Numbered from the stretch's first letter, positions 27,158 to 36,920 are shown. The stretch: 64,000 bases of DNA from an uncultured Ilyobacter sp. (GCF_963668085.1 NZ_OY764059.1:1550001-1614000); one strand, 5' to 3'. A program made the numbers and translations. The notes: generated from the letters alone by a model not told the origin.

Positions 27158-28300
27158 TTAACCATTTTTCAACGTTTTTATTTCCACATCGGTGTAATAG
27201 TAAAATATTATTTCTCTATATTTTTTGCCCTTTACAGCAAGACCATAAGCTCCGTATTGACTCATTCCCACACCGTGTCCAGAACCTTTCCCAAAAAAGA
27301 TAAACTTTTTCCCATCATCTTTTATCTGAAATTGTGTACTATATATTTTGTTATAGCCTACCATTCTCCTGAATTCATTTCCAGTAACAGTTTTTCTATC
27401 ACTTCCTATAAGCCTCAAGTTTATAACTCTTCCGTTATTCTTAGAGAGAACTTCAATCTTTTTCACGGTAAAGCCTACATTTTTAGAAAGTTCGGCCTTA
27501 GTTATCGAAGTGGTCCATTTTTTCCTAGGGGACTTTTCCTCATTATTTCTGTCATCCCTACTTCTTAGATAAGGAACAGGTTTTCCACCCCAAACATCTT
27601 CGTTATTAGCTGTAATTCCACCACTTGTAGAATGATACAGAGCATTTATAGGCCTGCCGTCAAATACTATTATCTCCCCTACTGTGCTATCTACCAACTT
27701 ATTTATCTTAGAATTCTCCCTTCCCATGCCAAGATACATCTGAGAATTGACATTGTCCATGAGATCAAATTCTTTATATTTATAATTTTGAATATTATGA
27801 TAAAGGTAAGTTCTAGCAGCCAAAATTTGGGCTTTGATAGCCTCCTCTGGAAAATAACTACCTATTTCAGAGGGCACCACAGAATAAAGATATTCCTCTG
27901 ACTGCACGCTGTTTACAGGCATTATCTGATCTTTATATATTATAAATTCCAAGTCTCCCCTGTATGGGTTAAATTTTTCTCCGTCTTTGCTGATGGAAAA
28001 AACAGAGTCATAATCCCCCTGGTAAACTCTTATAATATTTGCTTTTTCTCCTTCAAAGGAAATACGGCTATCATCTATTGTCACAGCTTTTACTTGGTCT
28101 TGAGGCACTTCAACAGTTACCCTTTCTAACCCGTCTCCGATCTCTACAAAAAGTGAACCCTTTTGAGCCTTAAAAAAAACCTTTTCCCCGGAAAATTTAT
28201 TGAGAGCTACCTTTAGATCCTCTTGTATAAAACTTCCAAAGGAAAAACTAATAGTTTTTAAAAATACAATTACAAACAGCATAATTATTCTTCTCATCAC
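27158..28300 (-). CDS. SpoIID/LytB-domain protein (likely peptidoglycan lytic enzyme)
   Basis: 380 residues with an N-terminal signal peptide (IIMLFVIVFLKTISFSFG). The SpoIID domain shows YLYSVVPSEIGSYFPEEAIK (near 143-162; its Glu matches the catalytic Glu of SpoIID), then AQILAARTYLYHN and NSQMYLGMG, and the C-terminal GKGSGHGVGMSQYGAYGLA. SpoIID enzymes cleave glycan strands that lack stem peptides. In a non-sporulating diderm it probably acts in wall turnover or division. GTG/ATG start overlaps the upstream stop by one base. Lies in a group with mltG. Confidence 0.88.
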   Translation of the reverse strand: MMRRIIMLFVIVFLKTISFSFGSFIQEDLKVALNKFSGEKVFFKAQKGSLFVEIGDGLERVTVEVPQDQVKAVTIDDSRISFEGEKANIIRVYQGDYDSVFSISKDGEKFNPYRGDLEFIIYKDQIMPVNSVQSEEYLYSVVPSEIGSYFPEEAIKAQILAARTYLYHNIQNYKYKEFDLMDNVNSQMYLGMGRENSKINKLVDSTVGEIIVFDGRPINALYHSTSGGITANNEDVWGGKPVPYLRSRDDRNNEEKSPRKKWTTSITKAELSKNVGFTVKKIEVLSKNNGRVINLRLIGSDRKTVTGNEFRRMVGYNKIYSTQFQIKDDGKKFIFFGKGSGHGVGMSQYGAYGLAVKGKKYREIIFYYYTDVEIKTLKNG

Positions 28301-29958
28301 TAGTACTCCTGGATTTTTGTCTCTTTTCTATTATAGATAAAAAGTATTTCCACCTCTTTGGCCTCATCAGAAATGACATTGTATTTAAACTTCTCAAACT
28401 CTGTTTTGTTATGCCCCTCACGAATTGATTTAAAGTGCATTTTTTTCAGTATTTCGTTGTACTTCTCCTTGTTTTTTACAGACTCTATCCAGTAGGGATA
28501 ACTGCCTGGTTTTCCAAGGGTCAAATAATCATATTTCAGGTATTCTGTAAATATTTCTATATCATAAAATCCTTTATAAACATAAAATTCATAAAGGTGG
28601 TTAAAGATAGAAACCTGCTTATGAGAAACCTTAAAATGACCACGACTATCGTAATATCTAGCTAAATCTTCATAAAAGTCAAAAGACCTTTCATAGTGAT
28701 TTTTCAATATATATTCTATGCTTTTAGGATAGTTTTCTGAATTATAATAATAATCTAGAACTGTTTCTATTTTCTTTAAATCTGTCAATTCTCCGTAGCT
28801 TATAAATTCATTTGAAAGAACCTCATAAGGCGGAAAATTTAAAAATTTGTAACCGTAAGTTTCAACTTGACCAAATATAAGAGTTCCCTTGAGTACTTTT
28901 AAAAATCCTAGCTGAATCATCTCTGGCTTAAGGGAATATACATAATCAAAGGAATTTTTGAAAGTATCATAATCTTCATATGGCAGACCTGCTATAAGGT
29001 CTAGATGGAGGTGAATGTTATCTTTTATTCTCAAAACATTGTTTTTCAATTTTACCAAATCATTTTCTCTTTTTATAGCATTCATGGTTTTTTCATTTAT
29101 TGTCTGTACTCCTATTTCAAACTGAAAAAAACCTGTGGGAACCTTTTCTAAAAATTCTATGGTCTCCTCATCAAATAAGTCTCCGCTTATTTCAAAATGA
29201 AAAGTAACTTCTTCTCTGTAATTTTCCAACAAAAACTTCCATAAATTCATATACCTTCTTTTGTCTATGTTAAAGGTTCGATCAACAAACTTTATTAGGG
29301 TAATGCCTGCATGAAGAAACTTCTTTAAATCTTTTTTTACTCTATCTAAAGAAAAGTAACGTACATTTTTATCTAAAGATGACATGCAGTAGGAACATTC
29401 AAAAGGACATCCCCTTGAAGATTCATAATATAATATCTTATTTTTAGAATTTTTAAGTTCTTCTTCAGAATAGGGGAAAGGCACCTCATCTAGATCAATG
29501 ATAGGAGACTGATAACCGTTAAATTTTATTTGATCATCTTTTCTGTAATAGACACCTTTTACATCCTCTATACCCTTACTTAGAAACTCAAGGGTGGTTT
29601 TTTCTCCCTCACCAACTATTATAAAGTCTATCTCAGAATTTTCGTTCATTATTTCAGCTGTGAGGTAACTCACTTCAGGGCCACCTAGTATTACAGCAGT
29701 GTCTGGCATAATTTTTTTTATCTCTTTTACCAGCTTAAATACAAACTCCTTATTCCATATGTATGTGGAAAATATTATTTTTTCTGGATTTTTTTCAAAA
29801 ATATCCATAAGAATAGCAGAAAGCTGATTATTTATGCTGCTCTCATAAATCTCTAATTTCAAGGAACTGTAATTTTCAACGTAATTTTTTATATATCTTA
29901 TAGCCAGGTTGGTGTGCACATACTGGCTGTTTATTCCTACCAAAAGTATTTTACCCAT
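28300..29958 (-). CDS. B12-binding radical SAM protein with DUF4080-like C-terminus
   Basis: 552 residues. N-terminal Rossmann-type B12-binding domain (GINSQYVHTNLAIRYIKNY; ILGGPEVSYL near 90), radical SAM core with the [4Fe-4S] motif RGCPFECSYC (C-x3-C-x2-C near 182-190), and a roughly 200-residue C-terminal part of DUF4080 type. Class B radical SAM enzymes include methyltransferases and other C-C or C-S chemistry. The reaction here is unknown. Three bases separate it from mltG upstream and it overlaps the SpoIID-like gene, so it is part of a cell-wall-associated operon. Confidence 0.87.
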   Translation of the reverse strand: MGKILLVGINSQYVHTNLAIRYIKNYVENYSSLKLEIYESSINNQLSAILMDIFEKNPEKIIFSTYIWNKEFVFKLVKEIKKIMPDTAVILGGPEVSYLTAEIMNENSEIDFIIVGEGEKTTLEFLSKGIEDVKGVYYRKDDQIKFNGYQSPIIDLDEVPFPYSEEELKNSKNKILYYESSRGCPFECSYCMSSLDKNVRYFSLDRVKKDLKKFLHAGITLIKFVDRTFNIDKRRYMNLWKFLLENYREEVTFHFEISGDLFDEETIEFLEKVPTGFFQFEIGVQTINEKTMNAIKRENDLVKLKNNVLRIKDNIHLHLDLIAGLPYEDYDTFKNSFDYVYSLKPEMIQLGFLKVLKGTLIFGQVETYGYKFLNFPPYEVLSNEFISYGELTDLKKIETVLDYYYNSENYPKSIEYILKNHYERSFDFYEDLARYYDSRGHFKVSHKQVSIFNHLYEFYVYKGFYDIEIFTEYLKYDYLTLGKPGSYPYWIESVKNKEKYNEILKKMHFKSIREGHNKTEFEKFKYNVISDEAKEVEILFIYNRKETKIQEY

Positions 29959-29961
29959 AAA

Positions 29962-30912
29962 TTACCTCTTCTTTTCATTATCTTTTTGAAATTTAATATG
30001 TTCATCATAAGTTTTACTGAAATAATGACTTCCGTCTCCCTTTGCAACAAAAAATAAATACTCTGTCTCAAGGGGGTTGAAGGCAGCCTCTATAGACAGG
30101 TAATCTGGATTGCATATAGGGGCTGGTGGCAGTCCTCTATACATATATGTATTATAGGGGGAGTCTATTTCCAAGTCCTTGTAGTACATCCTCCTCTTGC
30201 TGTATCCATAGAGATAATTTACTGTCGCATCTGAAGCGAGGTTCATCCCTATCTTGAGTCTATTATGAAAAACTGAGGATATCAACTTTTTTTCATCTTT
30301 CAACTGAGCTTCTCTCTCTACTATAGAGGCTAAAATAAGCATTTTATAGAATTCTTCCCTGTCTGGGTATTTTTCTTCAGGGAATTTTTTCAAAAACTCT
30401 CCCAAGAAAATATCAGCTATCTCATTTTCACTAGAACCTTCAGGTATAAAATAAGTTTCAGGGTAAAAATATCCTTCGAAATTTCCACCAGGTGTAGGGT
30501 AATAAAAATCTTTTTCTGATAAAATCTCCTCAAAAGCTTTTCTATCCACAAGCTTATTTTTTTCTAGAGAATCTAATATTTCACCATAGGAATACCCCTC
30601 TGGAATTGTAAATTTAACCATTTTGTATCTTCCCTCTTCTAAGAGGTCTACTAAATCCTTTATACTATAATCTCCATTGAGCTCATAATAACCCGCCTTT
30701 ATATCCCTACCGCCTTTTCTCATCTTCACATATATTTTAAATATTATATTTTCTGATATAGGGAGGGACCTTAGGGATGTCTTCAGCGGAAGTTTTTTAT
30801 CAATCTCTAAAATTTGACTGTAATGTCTTTTGTTAAAGTTTATTCCCCAAAATAAAAAAACAATCACACTGAGAAAAATCAACACCACCCAGTTTAACCA
30901 CAGTTTTTTCAT
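29962..30912 (-). CDS. mltG: Endolytic murein transglycosylase MltG
   Basis: 316 residues from the ATG with AAAGGAG upstream; a longer frame to 30957 has no site. One N-terminal membrane helix (about 7-26), then a LysM-like region and the YceG domain. The active-site Glu is in LILASIVEREAQ (near 195), followed by SVFHNRLKIGMNLASDATVNY and YNTYMYRGLPPAPICNP. Cleaves nascent glycan strands to set their length. A weak hairpin separates it from the helicase gene upstream. Confidence 0.94.
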   Translation of the reverse strand: MKKLWLNWVVLIFLSVIVFLFWGINFNKRHYSQILEIDKKLPLKTSLRSLPISENIIFKIYVKMRKGGRDIKAGYYELNGDYSIKDLVDLLEEGRYKMVKFTIPEGYSYGEILDSLEKNKLVDRKAFEEILSEKDFYYPTPGGNFEGYFYPETYFIPEGSSENEIADIFLGEFLKKFPEEKYPDREEFYKMLILASIVEREAQLKDEKKLISSVFHNRLKIGMNLASDATVNYLYGYSKRRMYYKDLEIDSPYNTYMYRGLPPAPICNPDYLSIEAAFNPLETEYLFFVAKGDGSHYFSKTYDEHIKFQKDNEKKR

Positions 30913-30926
30913 AAAAACTCCTTTAT

Positions 30927-30958
30927 ACAGTAAAGGGAGTATCTCTACTCCCTTCATT
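30927..30958 (-). terminator. Hairpin between deaD and mltG
   Basis: AAGGGAGTA / TACTCCCTT perfect 9-bp stem with a 4-base loop but no long T-run. Likely a partial terminator or mRNA-stability stem. Confidence 0.5.
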
Positions 30959-30961
30959 TGT

Positions 30962-32542
30962 TTATTTTCTTACTTTTGCTTTTTCTACCAATGGCTTTCT
31001 TCCTTTTCTCTCTCTTTTGAAAGTTTCAAGGATCTCTTCAGCTTCCATAAATGGAACTGTCATAAATGAGAAGTTTTCATAAACTTCCACTTTCTTTATC
31101 TTATGCTCAGAAATTTTAGTTTTCTTTTTAATCATATCTACTATTTTTTTCGGAGTTACCTTATCTTTTTTACCAAGGGCTATAAATAATCTTGATTTAC
31201 CTGTTTTATCAACTTGAACATTATCTATATCTCTGTAGTTACTCTCGTCTAGAAGATCTTGGTAAGAGTGAGTCAAAAGAGCTGCAACTACATCTGCAGG
31301 ACTTTCTCCTTCTAATAGCTCTTCAGCCATTTCTTGGAATCCCTCATATTTTCTTTCATCTAGAATTTCATTTAATTCTTCACGCATCCTGTTTTTCTTG
31401 GCTTGAATTACTTCTTTTACTCCAGGAACTTTTTCTTTTCTAATCTCTGTCTTTACTATTCTTTGAATCTGAAGTATTTTTCTGTATTCAGATGGAGTAA
31501 TAAAGGTAATTGCAGTTCCCTCTTTACCTGCACGTCCTGTTCTTCCAATTCTATGAACATAGCTTTCAGGGTCTTGTGGTATTGCATAGTTTATTACATG
31601 GCTAAGGTCATTTACATCTATTCCTCTAGCGGCTACATCTGTGGCTATTAGAACATTTATCTTCTTCTCTTTAAACCTCTTAAGAGTGATCTCTCTGTGG
31701 TTTTGAGAGATATCTCCATGAAGTCCTTCTGAATCATAACCTCTGTCCTGAAGTTTCCCTACGAGAACATTAACATCATTTTTTGTTCTACAGAAAACTA
31801 TTCCGTAAAAGTCAAGTTCTAAGTCCATGATTCTGCATAAAGCTTCAAACTTGTCCTTCTCTTTAACTTCAAAATATATTTGGTCTGTAAGATTTGTAGT
31901 AAGTTCAGTTTTCTTTACTGCAAGTACTTCATGCTCTCCCATGTGTCTTTGAGCAACTCTTAAAATTTCTTTTGGCATAGTTGCAGAGAAAAATAACATT
32001 CTCTTGATTTTGTTTGTATTCTCAAGAATCATCTCTACGTCTTCTAAGAATCCCATGTTTAGCATCTCATCAGCTTCATCTAGTATAAAGTAATCTATCT
32101 TGTCTAGTTTTAGGATCTTTCTGTTCATAAGATCTATTACTCTTCCTGGAGTACCTACTACTACATCGATTCCCCTTCTAAGCTGCTTTATTTGAAACTC
32201 TATAGACTGGCCACCGTAAACCGGGGCTATTCTCAAGTTTCTTCCGTGAGACAGTGAGTTCATCTCTTCAGCCACCTGAACTGCAAGTTCTCTTGTAGGA
32301 GCTAAGACTATTGCTTGTATGGATCCTGTACTTCTCTCTATTTTTTCAAGAATCGGCAGGGAGAACGCAGCTGTTTTACCGGTTCCTGTTTGAGCCTGAC
32401 CGATAATATCTTTATCTCCATTTAGTAATACTGGTATTGTCAAAGCCTGAATTGGACTCGGCTTTTCAAAACCTTTTTCTAGCAATGGCTTTAGAGTTTT
32501 ATCACTCAAACCAAGTGCTTTGAATTCTTTTAATTTTTCCAT
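30962..32542 (-). CDS. DEAD-box ATP-dependent RNA helicase (CshA/DeaD type)
   Basis: 526 residues. Q motif FKALGLSDKTLKPLLEKGF, motif I AQTGTGKTAAF (near 48), Ia PTRELAVQ, II ILDEADEML (near 155), III FSATMP, and VI YVHRIGRTGRAG (near 325). The C-terminus (about 440-515) is a DbpA-type RNA-binding domain (LFIALGKKDKVTPKKIVDMI), followed by a basic tail. Functions in ribosome assembly and mRNA decay, typically important in the cold. Start ATG with GGAAGTG upstream. Confidence 0.92.
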   Translation of the reverse strand: MEKLKEFKALGLSDKTLKPLLEKGFEKPSPIQALTIPVLLNGDKDIIGQAQTGTGKTAAFSLPILEKIERSTGSIQAIVLAPTRELAVQVAEEMNSLSHGRNLRIAPVYGGQSIEFQIKQLRRGIDVVVGTPGRVIDLMNRKILKLDKIDYFILDEADEMLNMGFLEDVEMILENTNKIKRMLFFSATMPKEILRVAQRHMGEHEVLAVKKTELTTNLTDQIYFEVKEKDKFEALCRIMDLELDFYGIVFCRTKNDVNVLVGKLQDRGYDSEGLHGDISQNHREITLKRFKEKKINVLIATDVAARGIDVNDLSHVINYAIPQDPESYVHRIGRTGRAGKEGTAITFITPSEYRKILQIQRIVKTEIRKEKVPGVKEVIQAKKNRMREELNEILDERKYEGFQEMAEELLEGESPADVVAALLTHSYQDLLDESNYRDIDNVQVDKTGKSRLFIALGKKDKVTPKKIVDMIKKKTKISEHKIKKVEVYENFSFMTVPFMEAEEILETFKRERKGRKPLVEKAKVRK

Positions 32543-32583
32543 TATTCACTTCCTTTTCATTTATATAATTTATTTAGCATTTC

Positions 32584-32612
32584 ATTATAACATATTTTCG
32601 AAAAAAATACAC
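32584..32612 (-). promoter_or_regulatory. Probable deaD promoter
   Basis: Perfect TATAAT (32584-32589, minus strand) with a weak -35 GTGTAT 17 bases upstream. Confidence 0.5.
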
Positions 32613-32621
32613 TACCTTGAA

Positions 32622-32650
32622 TAAATAGAAAAGAGGGGGACTCCCCCTCT
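32622..32650 (-). terminator. Terminator of the Na/Pi cotransporter gene
   Basis: AGAGGGGG / CCCCCTCT stem with a 3-base loop overlapping the stop codon, then TTTTC on the minus strand. Confidence 0.82.
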
Positions 32651-34271
32651 ATACCGACATAGCTTCCATAATATTTAATATATGGTCCCTCATCCTTCTA
32701 TAGTGATTAAGTATATCCATGTACCCTGTGCTTAGCATTGCAGGCATTTTGTTTTCGCCCACTCTTTCCATATGATCATTTCTGGCTTTTTTATATTCAT
32801 TTTTTATATCAGTTGCTTTTCTCATAGCCTCTATAAGACTTTCTTTATCATTGGTTTTATATGCCTCATTTACAAATGCAAAGAAATCTGCCACCTTAGC
32901 ATGAACTTTTCTAAGGTCATTGATCTTGGTTTCATTTAATAATATATCATTTTCACTGAGTTTTTTAAGAGTTTTAGATATTCTCAAAGAGTAGTCACTT
33001 ATCGTTTCATACTCATCACATACTTCTAGATTGACACGTGTTTCATCTACATATTTTCTCTCTAATTCCCGATTCAGGATTATGAAGTTCACATCTGAAA
33101 CTTCCTTCTGTACCATATCCAACTTATCCTCTAAGTATTCATGTTCTTCTACAGTTTTTTTAATTTGAGTGCTATCTTGTAATGCCAAATTTAGACCACT
33201 TAACATGTTTTTTATATCTTCTCCCATGCCAAGGACCTCTTTTCTAGTTTGGTCTATTACAAGAGTTGGAGTCTCTGCCATACGTAAGTCGAGATGAGTT
33301 ACAGATTTTATCTTCTCTTCATCGTCTTTTACCACCTTCATTAGAAAATTAGCTACAAGTCCTATTATAGGAGTAAATAATAATACGTTGGAGATGTTAA
33401 ACATAGTATGTGCTGTGGCTATAAATCTAGTTACGTCTGCCTCAGGATTGGCAAAATTATGAAGGAACTTTATATATACCCTGAATAATGATGTTGCCCA
33501 TATAACACCTGCTATATTTATAATAGTGTGTGCGTACGCCGCTCTCTTTGCATTTGCTCTCGCTCCTATTGATGCTAGGCATGCAGTTATAGTCGTTCCC
33601 ACATTTTCTCCTAGTACAAGGGCTACAGCAGTCTGATAATCAATAAGCCCTTGCACTGCAAGAGTTATTGTTATACCTAGTGTGGCCGATGAAGATTGCA
33701 CTATGGCAGTCATAAGGGCTCCTACGCAGGCTGCTAGAAGAACACCAGTATATGTGTCTGCATTAAATCTATGGAACATCTCTATAAACTCAGGCATAGT
33801 TCTTAGAGGTTTAAATCCTTGACTCATCAATTCAAGTCCGAAAAATATCATACCAAGACCCATTACTGTGAGGGCTCTTGTCTTGGCTCTGTCACTTTTT
33901 ACAAACATATTAGTTATAGCGGCAATACCTGCCATTGGCAGTCCATATTTACCTATCTTAAGTACAAGTATCCATCCAGTTATCGTCGTACCGATATTTG
34001 CACCTAGTATCACTCCAAGGGCCTGCTTTAAAGTCATCAACTGTGCATTTACAAATCCTATGGTCATAACGGTACTTACAGATGAGGACTGTACCATTCC
34101 TGTAACAAAAATACCCATTATTATAGCCATAAGCCTGTTCTTTGTGAGCACTGCCAGGGTCTTTTTAAGCCTGTCTCCTGCAAGTTTTTGCATTCCTCCA
34201 GACATGTGTTCCATACCATAAAGGAAAATACCTAATCCTCCTAAAACCTTAAATAAAATATCAATTGCCAT
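32649..34271 (-). CDS. Na+/phosphate cotransporter (NptA/YjbB type) with PhoU-like tail
   Basis: 540 residues. The first 320 contain about nine membrane helices and the paired PNaS repeats: MVQSSSVSTVMTIG with GANIGTTITGW (near 60-100) and IVQSSSATLGITIT with GENVGTTITAC (near 190-235). The QSSS motifs bind sodium. Residues 350-540 are a PhoU-like helical domain. Imports or exports phosphate using the sodium gradient. Start ATG with CTAGGAGGAAAT upstream. Single gene. Confidence 0.93.
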   Translation of the reverse strand: MAIDILFKVLGGLGIFLYGMEHMSGGMQKLAGDRLKKTLAVLTKNRLMAIIMGIFVTGMVQSSSVSTVMTIGFVNAQLMTLKQALGVILGANIGTTITGWILVLKIGKYGLPMAGIAAITNMFVKSDRAKTRALTVMGLGMIFFGLELMSQGFKPLRTMPEFIEMFHRFNADTYTGVLLAACVGALMTAIVQSSSATLGITITLAVQGLIDYQTAVALVLGENVGTTITACLASIGARANAKRAAYAHTIINIAGVIWATSLFRVYIKFLHNFANPEADVTRFIATAHTMFNISNVLLFTPIIGLVANFLMKVVKDDEEKIKSVTHLDLRMAETPTLVIDQTRKEVLGMGEDIKNMLSGLNLALQDSTQIKKTVEEHEYLEDKLDMVQKEVSDVNFIILNRELERKYVDETRVNLEVCDEYETISDYSLRISKTLKKLSENDILLNETKINDLRKVHAKVADFFAFVNEAYKTNDKESLIEAMRKATDIKNEYKKARNDHMERVGENKMPAMLSTGYMDILNHYRRMRDHILNIMEAMSV

Positions 34272-34499
34272 ATTTCCTCCTAGTTCTTTTGTTAAAGCTA
34301 TTTTAAAATACTGTTAAAGTATATCCTGCCTATGTTAAAAAAATATAAATTCAATGTAAAAATTGTGTAAAAATTTTTACATTGAAATTTCTTTTTTATG
34401 GAGGGTCCGTCTTTTAACAGCCCTTAAATTATATACTATTCACTTAAAAAAATACACTTTTTTTATTAAAAGTTTTCTGTTTACACTTTTTACAAAAAA

Positions 34500-34530
34500 T
34501 AAAAAAACCCGGTATAAAACCGAGTTAATT
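34500..34530 (-). terminator. Intrinsic terminator of uraA
   Basis: AACTCGGT / ACCGGGTT hairpin followed on the minus strand by TTTTTTATTTT. Confidence 0.85.
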
Positions 34531-34535
34531 TTTTG

Positions 34536-35759
34536 TTATATGTTTTTTGGTAAAATTTTATTTAACAAAACACCTGTGAAGGCTGCTATTGCAAGTCCTG
34601 AAAGTGAAACTGTCTTCCACACAACAACATTATCTATAGCTATCCCCAAGACAAATATAAGAGAAGCTATTATCAGATTTCTTGAGTGCCCAAAATCCAA
34701 ATCCGCTTCTATAAGAGTTCTTACTCCTACAGAGGCTATCATTCCAAAGAGTATGAGAGATACTCCACCCATAACAGGTGTTGGAATTGTCTGAAGTATA
34801 GCTCCGAATTTACCTATGAAGCTAAGCACTATTGCATAACCAGCGGCTATTCTAAGTACCGAAGGATCATATACCTTAGTAACTGCAAGCACCCCTGTAT
34901 TCTCACCGTATGTAGTATTTGCTGGCCCCCCTAAAAACCCTGCAAAGAGAGTAGCAACTCCGTCTCCTAGCATTGTTCTGTGGATTCCAGGTTCTTTAAA
35001 GAAATCTTTTCCCACAACTGCTCCGTTTGTTGTGATATCCCCGATATGCTCTATGAATACAACCATTGCTATCGGTGCTATAGCAAGAAGTCCTGTGATT
35101 GAAAACTCTGGAATAGCAGTAAGGTCGTGTATGGCTTCAGGAGAGAATCCTATCCAGCCAGCATTTTTTATAGGCTCAAAATTAACAAGACCTGCCGGTA
35201 TAGCTGCTATGTATCCTAAAGTAACAGATATAAGTATTGGAACAAGTCTGAAGAAAGATTTTTCTAAGACAGAGATCCCTATCATAGAGATTACAACTAT
35301 CAAGGCTATCGTTAAACCTTTGATATCAAAGTGACCGTTTGAATATCCTATCATTCCAAGGGCTACCGGACTAAGTCTTAGTCCTATTACCATTATAGTA
35401 GGCCCTGTTACTATAGCAGGAAAAAACGAACTTACCCTTTCAACTCCGTAGGTTTTTATTATGTAAGCCATTGCTATATAAACCAGCCCAGCTCCTATGA
35501 CCCCGGCTTTTACAACCCCTATACCCTCTTCTTTCAAAACAAGGGATATGGCCCCAATAAATGCAAATGAAGATCCTAAAAATACAGGTACTATTTTTTT
35601 AGTGCAGTAGTGAAATAATAAAGTCCCTGCTCCCGCTGTCAAGAGTGCAATCGAAGGATTTAGCCCTGTTAAAAAAGGTACCAGTACAGTTGCTCCAAAC
35701 ATGGCAAGTACATGCTGCAGCCCCAAGATATATTTAGTTTTTGTTCCCAGTGTAGTCAT
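34536..35759 (-). CDS. uraA: Uracil permease (UraA/PyrP, NCS2 family)
   Basis: 407 residues, about 14 membrane helices. Starts near GLQHVLAMFGATVLVPFLTGL, typical of UraA; conserved HIGD (VVFIEHIGDITT near 233) and GPANTTYGENTGVLAVT (near 278-294) carry the nucleobase- and proton-binding residues. Takes up uracil from outside. Start ATG with AAGGAGGGTAAG upstream. No PyrR attenuator or other leader is visible in the short upstream gap. Confidence 0.95.
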   Translation of the reverse strand: MTTLGTKTKYILGLQHVLAMFGATVLVPFLTGLNPSIALLTAGAGTLLFHYCTKKIVPVFLGSSFAFIGAISLVLKEEGIGVVKAGVIGAGLVYIAMAYIIKTYGVERVSSFFPAIVTGPTIMVIGLRLSPVALGMIGYSNGHFDIKGLTIALIVVISMIGISVLEKSFFRLVPILISVTLGYIAAIPAGLVNFEPIKNAGWIGFSPEAIHDLTAIPEFSITGLLAIAPIAMVVFIEHIGDITTNGAVVGKDFFKEPGIHRTMLGDGVATLFAGFLGGPANTTYGENTGVLAVTKVYDPSVLRIAAGYAIVLSFIGKFGAILQTIPTPVMGGVSLILFGMIASVGVRTLIEADLDFGHSRNLIIASLIFVLGIAIDNVVVWKTVSLSGLAIAAFTGVLLNKILPKNI

Positions 35760-35819
35760 CTTACCCTCCTTAAAATTTTCATTTCTTAATTTATATATAA
35801 ATTTTTAGTAATTTTTTCA

Positions 35820-35850
35820 AAAAAAAAGAGACAACTGCCTCTTTTAAAAA
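35820..35850 (-). terminator. Terminator of the thioesterase gene
   Basis: AAAAGAG...CTCTTTT stem (inner CA/TG pairs) followed by T-runs on the minus strand, upstream of uraA. Confidence 0.7.
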
Positions 35851-35855
35851 GGCAT

Positions 35856-36230
35856 CTATCCCCTTATTCTTTCAACAAACTTCTTTTCGTTGACGATATA
35901 ACGGATATGCTCTCCCTCGCCAACTATTTCATCATTATATGTAACTTTAACATCGAAAATTAGCTTTTTGCCATCTATCTTTGTCAATAATGCTTCACAC
36001 TTTAAAAGATCACCTACAAGGTTAGCTTTCAAATGTTTTATATTTACAGAGATTCCAACTGTAGTGTCTCCCTCTTGTAGTTCTTTTTGAGCCAAATTAA
36101 AAGCCGTATTTTCCATGAACGCAATTAGCATAGGTGTAGAAAAAACATCTAATGCTCCTGATGCCACTTTTGCAGCCGTCTCTTCAGCTTTTACAGTTTT
36201 CTCAAGAATAAGTTTCATTCCCTCTTTCAA
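35856..36230 (-). CDS. Hotdog-fold thioesterase (FlK-like)
   Basis: About 124 residues. Starts LKEGMKLILEKTVKAEETAA and has the typical GALDVFSTPMLIAFMENTAF near 25-45, whose Thr/Glu correspond to the catalytic pair of fluoroacetyl-CoA thioesterase FlK, and GISVNIKHLKANLVGD. Likely a general acyl-CoA thioesterase; fluoroacetate detoxification should not be assumed. Start TTG chosen (GGGAGGG six bases upstream); an ATG five codons earlier at 36245 is possible. Divergent from the YfcE gene. Confidence 0.85.
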   Translation of the reverse strand: MKEGMKLILEKTVKAEETAAKVASGALDVFSTPMLIAFMENTAFNLAQKELQEGDTTVGISVNIKHLKANLVGDLLKCEALLTKIDGKKLIFDVKVTYNDEIVGEGEHIRYIVNEKKFVERIRG

Positions 36231-36312
36231 TTTAAACCCTCCCATTATTTTTAACTTTCCTAAGGAGTCTACTATGTTTTTTCCAATTTTGTCAAGTATT
36301 TTTTAACAGCTA

Positions 36313-36341
36313 TTGTCTCTACACCCTTAAAATGTTATTAT
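36313..36341 (+). promoter_or_regulatory. Promoter of the YfcE-like gene
   Basis: TTGTCT (36313-36318), 17-base spacer, TATTAT (36336-36341), 27 bases before the chosen ATG. Confidence 0.6.
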
Positions 36342-36367
36342 TAAAAAAAATAAAAGGGAGTGTGTTT

Positions 36368-36910
36368 ATGAAATTATTTGTTATTTCTGATATTCACGGA
36401 TCTTTGGAATATCTTGAAAAAGCCTTAGAAGCCTATGAGAGTGAAAAAGCAGATATGATTCTTATTTTAGGTGATATTCTTTATCATGGTCCTAGGAATC
36501 CCATTCCAGACTCTTATGATCCTCAGTCTGTTTCAAAACTTTTAAATACTCTGAAAAATAAAATTATTGCCGTAAGAGGGAATTGTGACAGTGAAGTTGA
36601 TCAGATGCTTTTAGAATTTCCAATCATGTCTGATTTTTCAAATATCTTTTGGAACAACAGGCGTATATTCGCTACCCACGGCCACATCTACAACATGAAA
36701 AATATTCCAAATATATCCCATGGAGATATACTCATACATGGACACACCCATGTTCCTACAGCAGAAATTCAAAATGATATATTTATATTAAATCCAGGCT
36801 CCATAACTTTCCCAAAAGAAAATCATCCTAAATCATACGGTATATTTGAAGGAAACTCTTTCAAAGTAATCTCATTTGATAAAAAAATTATAAAAGAACT
36901 AATATTTTAA
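36368..36910 (+). CDS. YfcE-type metallophosphodiesterase
   Basis: 180 residues. Calcineurin-like fold: VISDIHGS (D and H, near 6), ILGDILYHG (near 38), VRGNCDSE (near 70), ATHGH (near 105) and IHGHTHVPTAE (near 127), i.e. the complete dimetal site. YfcE hydrolyses phosphodiesters in vitro; the biological substrate is unclear. Start ATG with AAAAGGGAG upstream; a frame from 36332 has no site. Confidence 0.92.
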   Translation: MKLFVISDIHGSLEYLEKALEAYESEKADMILILGDILYHGPRNPIPDSYDPQSVSKLLNTLKNKIIAVRGNCDSEVDQMLLEFPIMSDFSNIFWNNRRIFATHGHIYNMKNIPNISHGDILIHGHTHVPTAEIQNDIFILNPGSITFPKENHPKSYGIFEGNSFKVISFDKKIIKELIF

Positions 36911-36920
36911 AATAGTCTCA

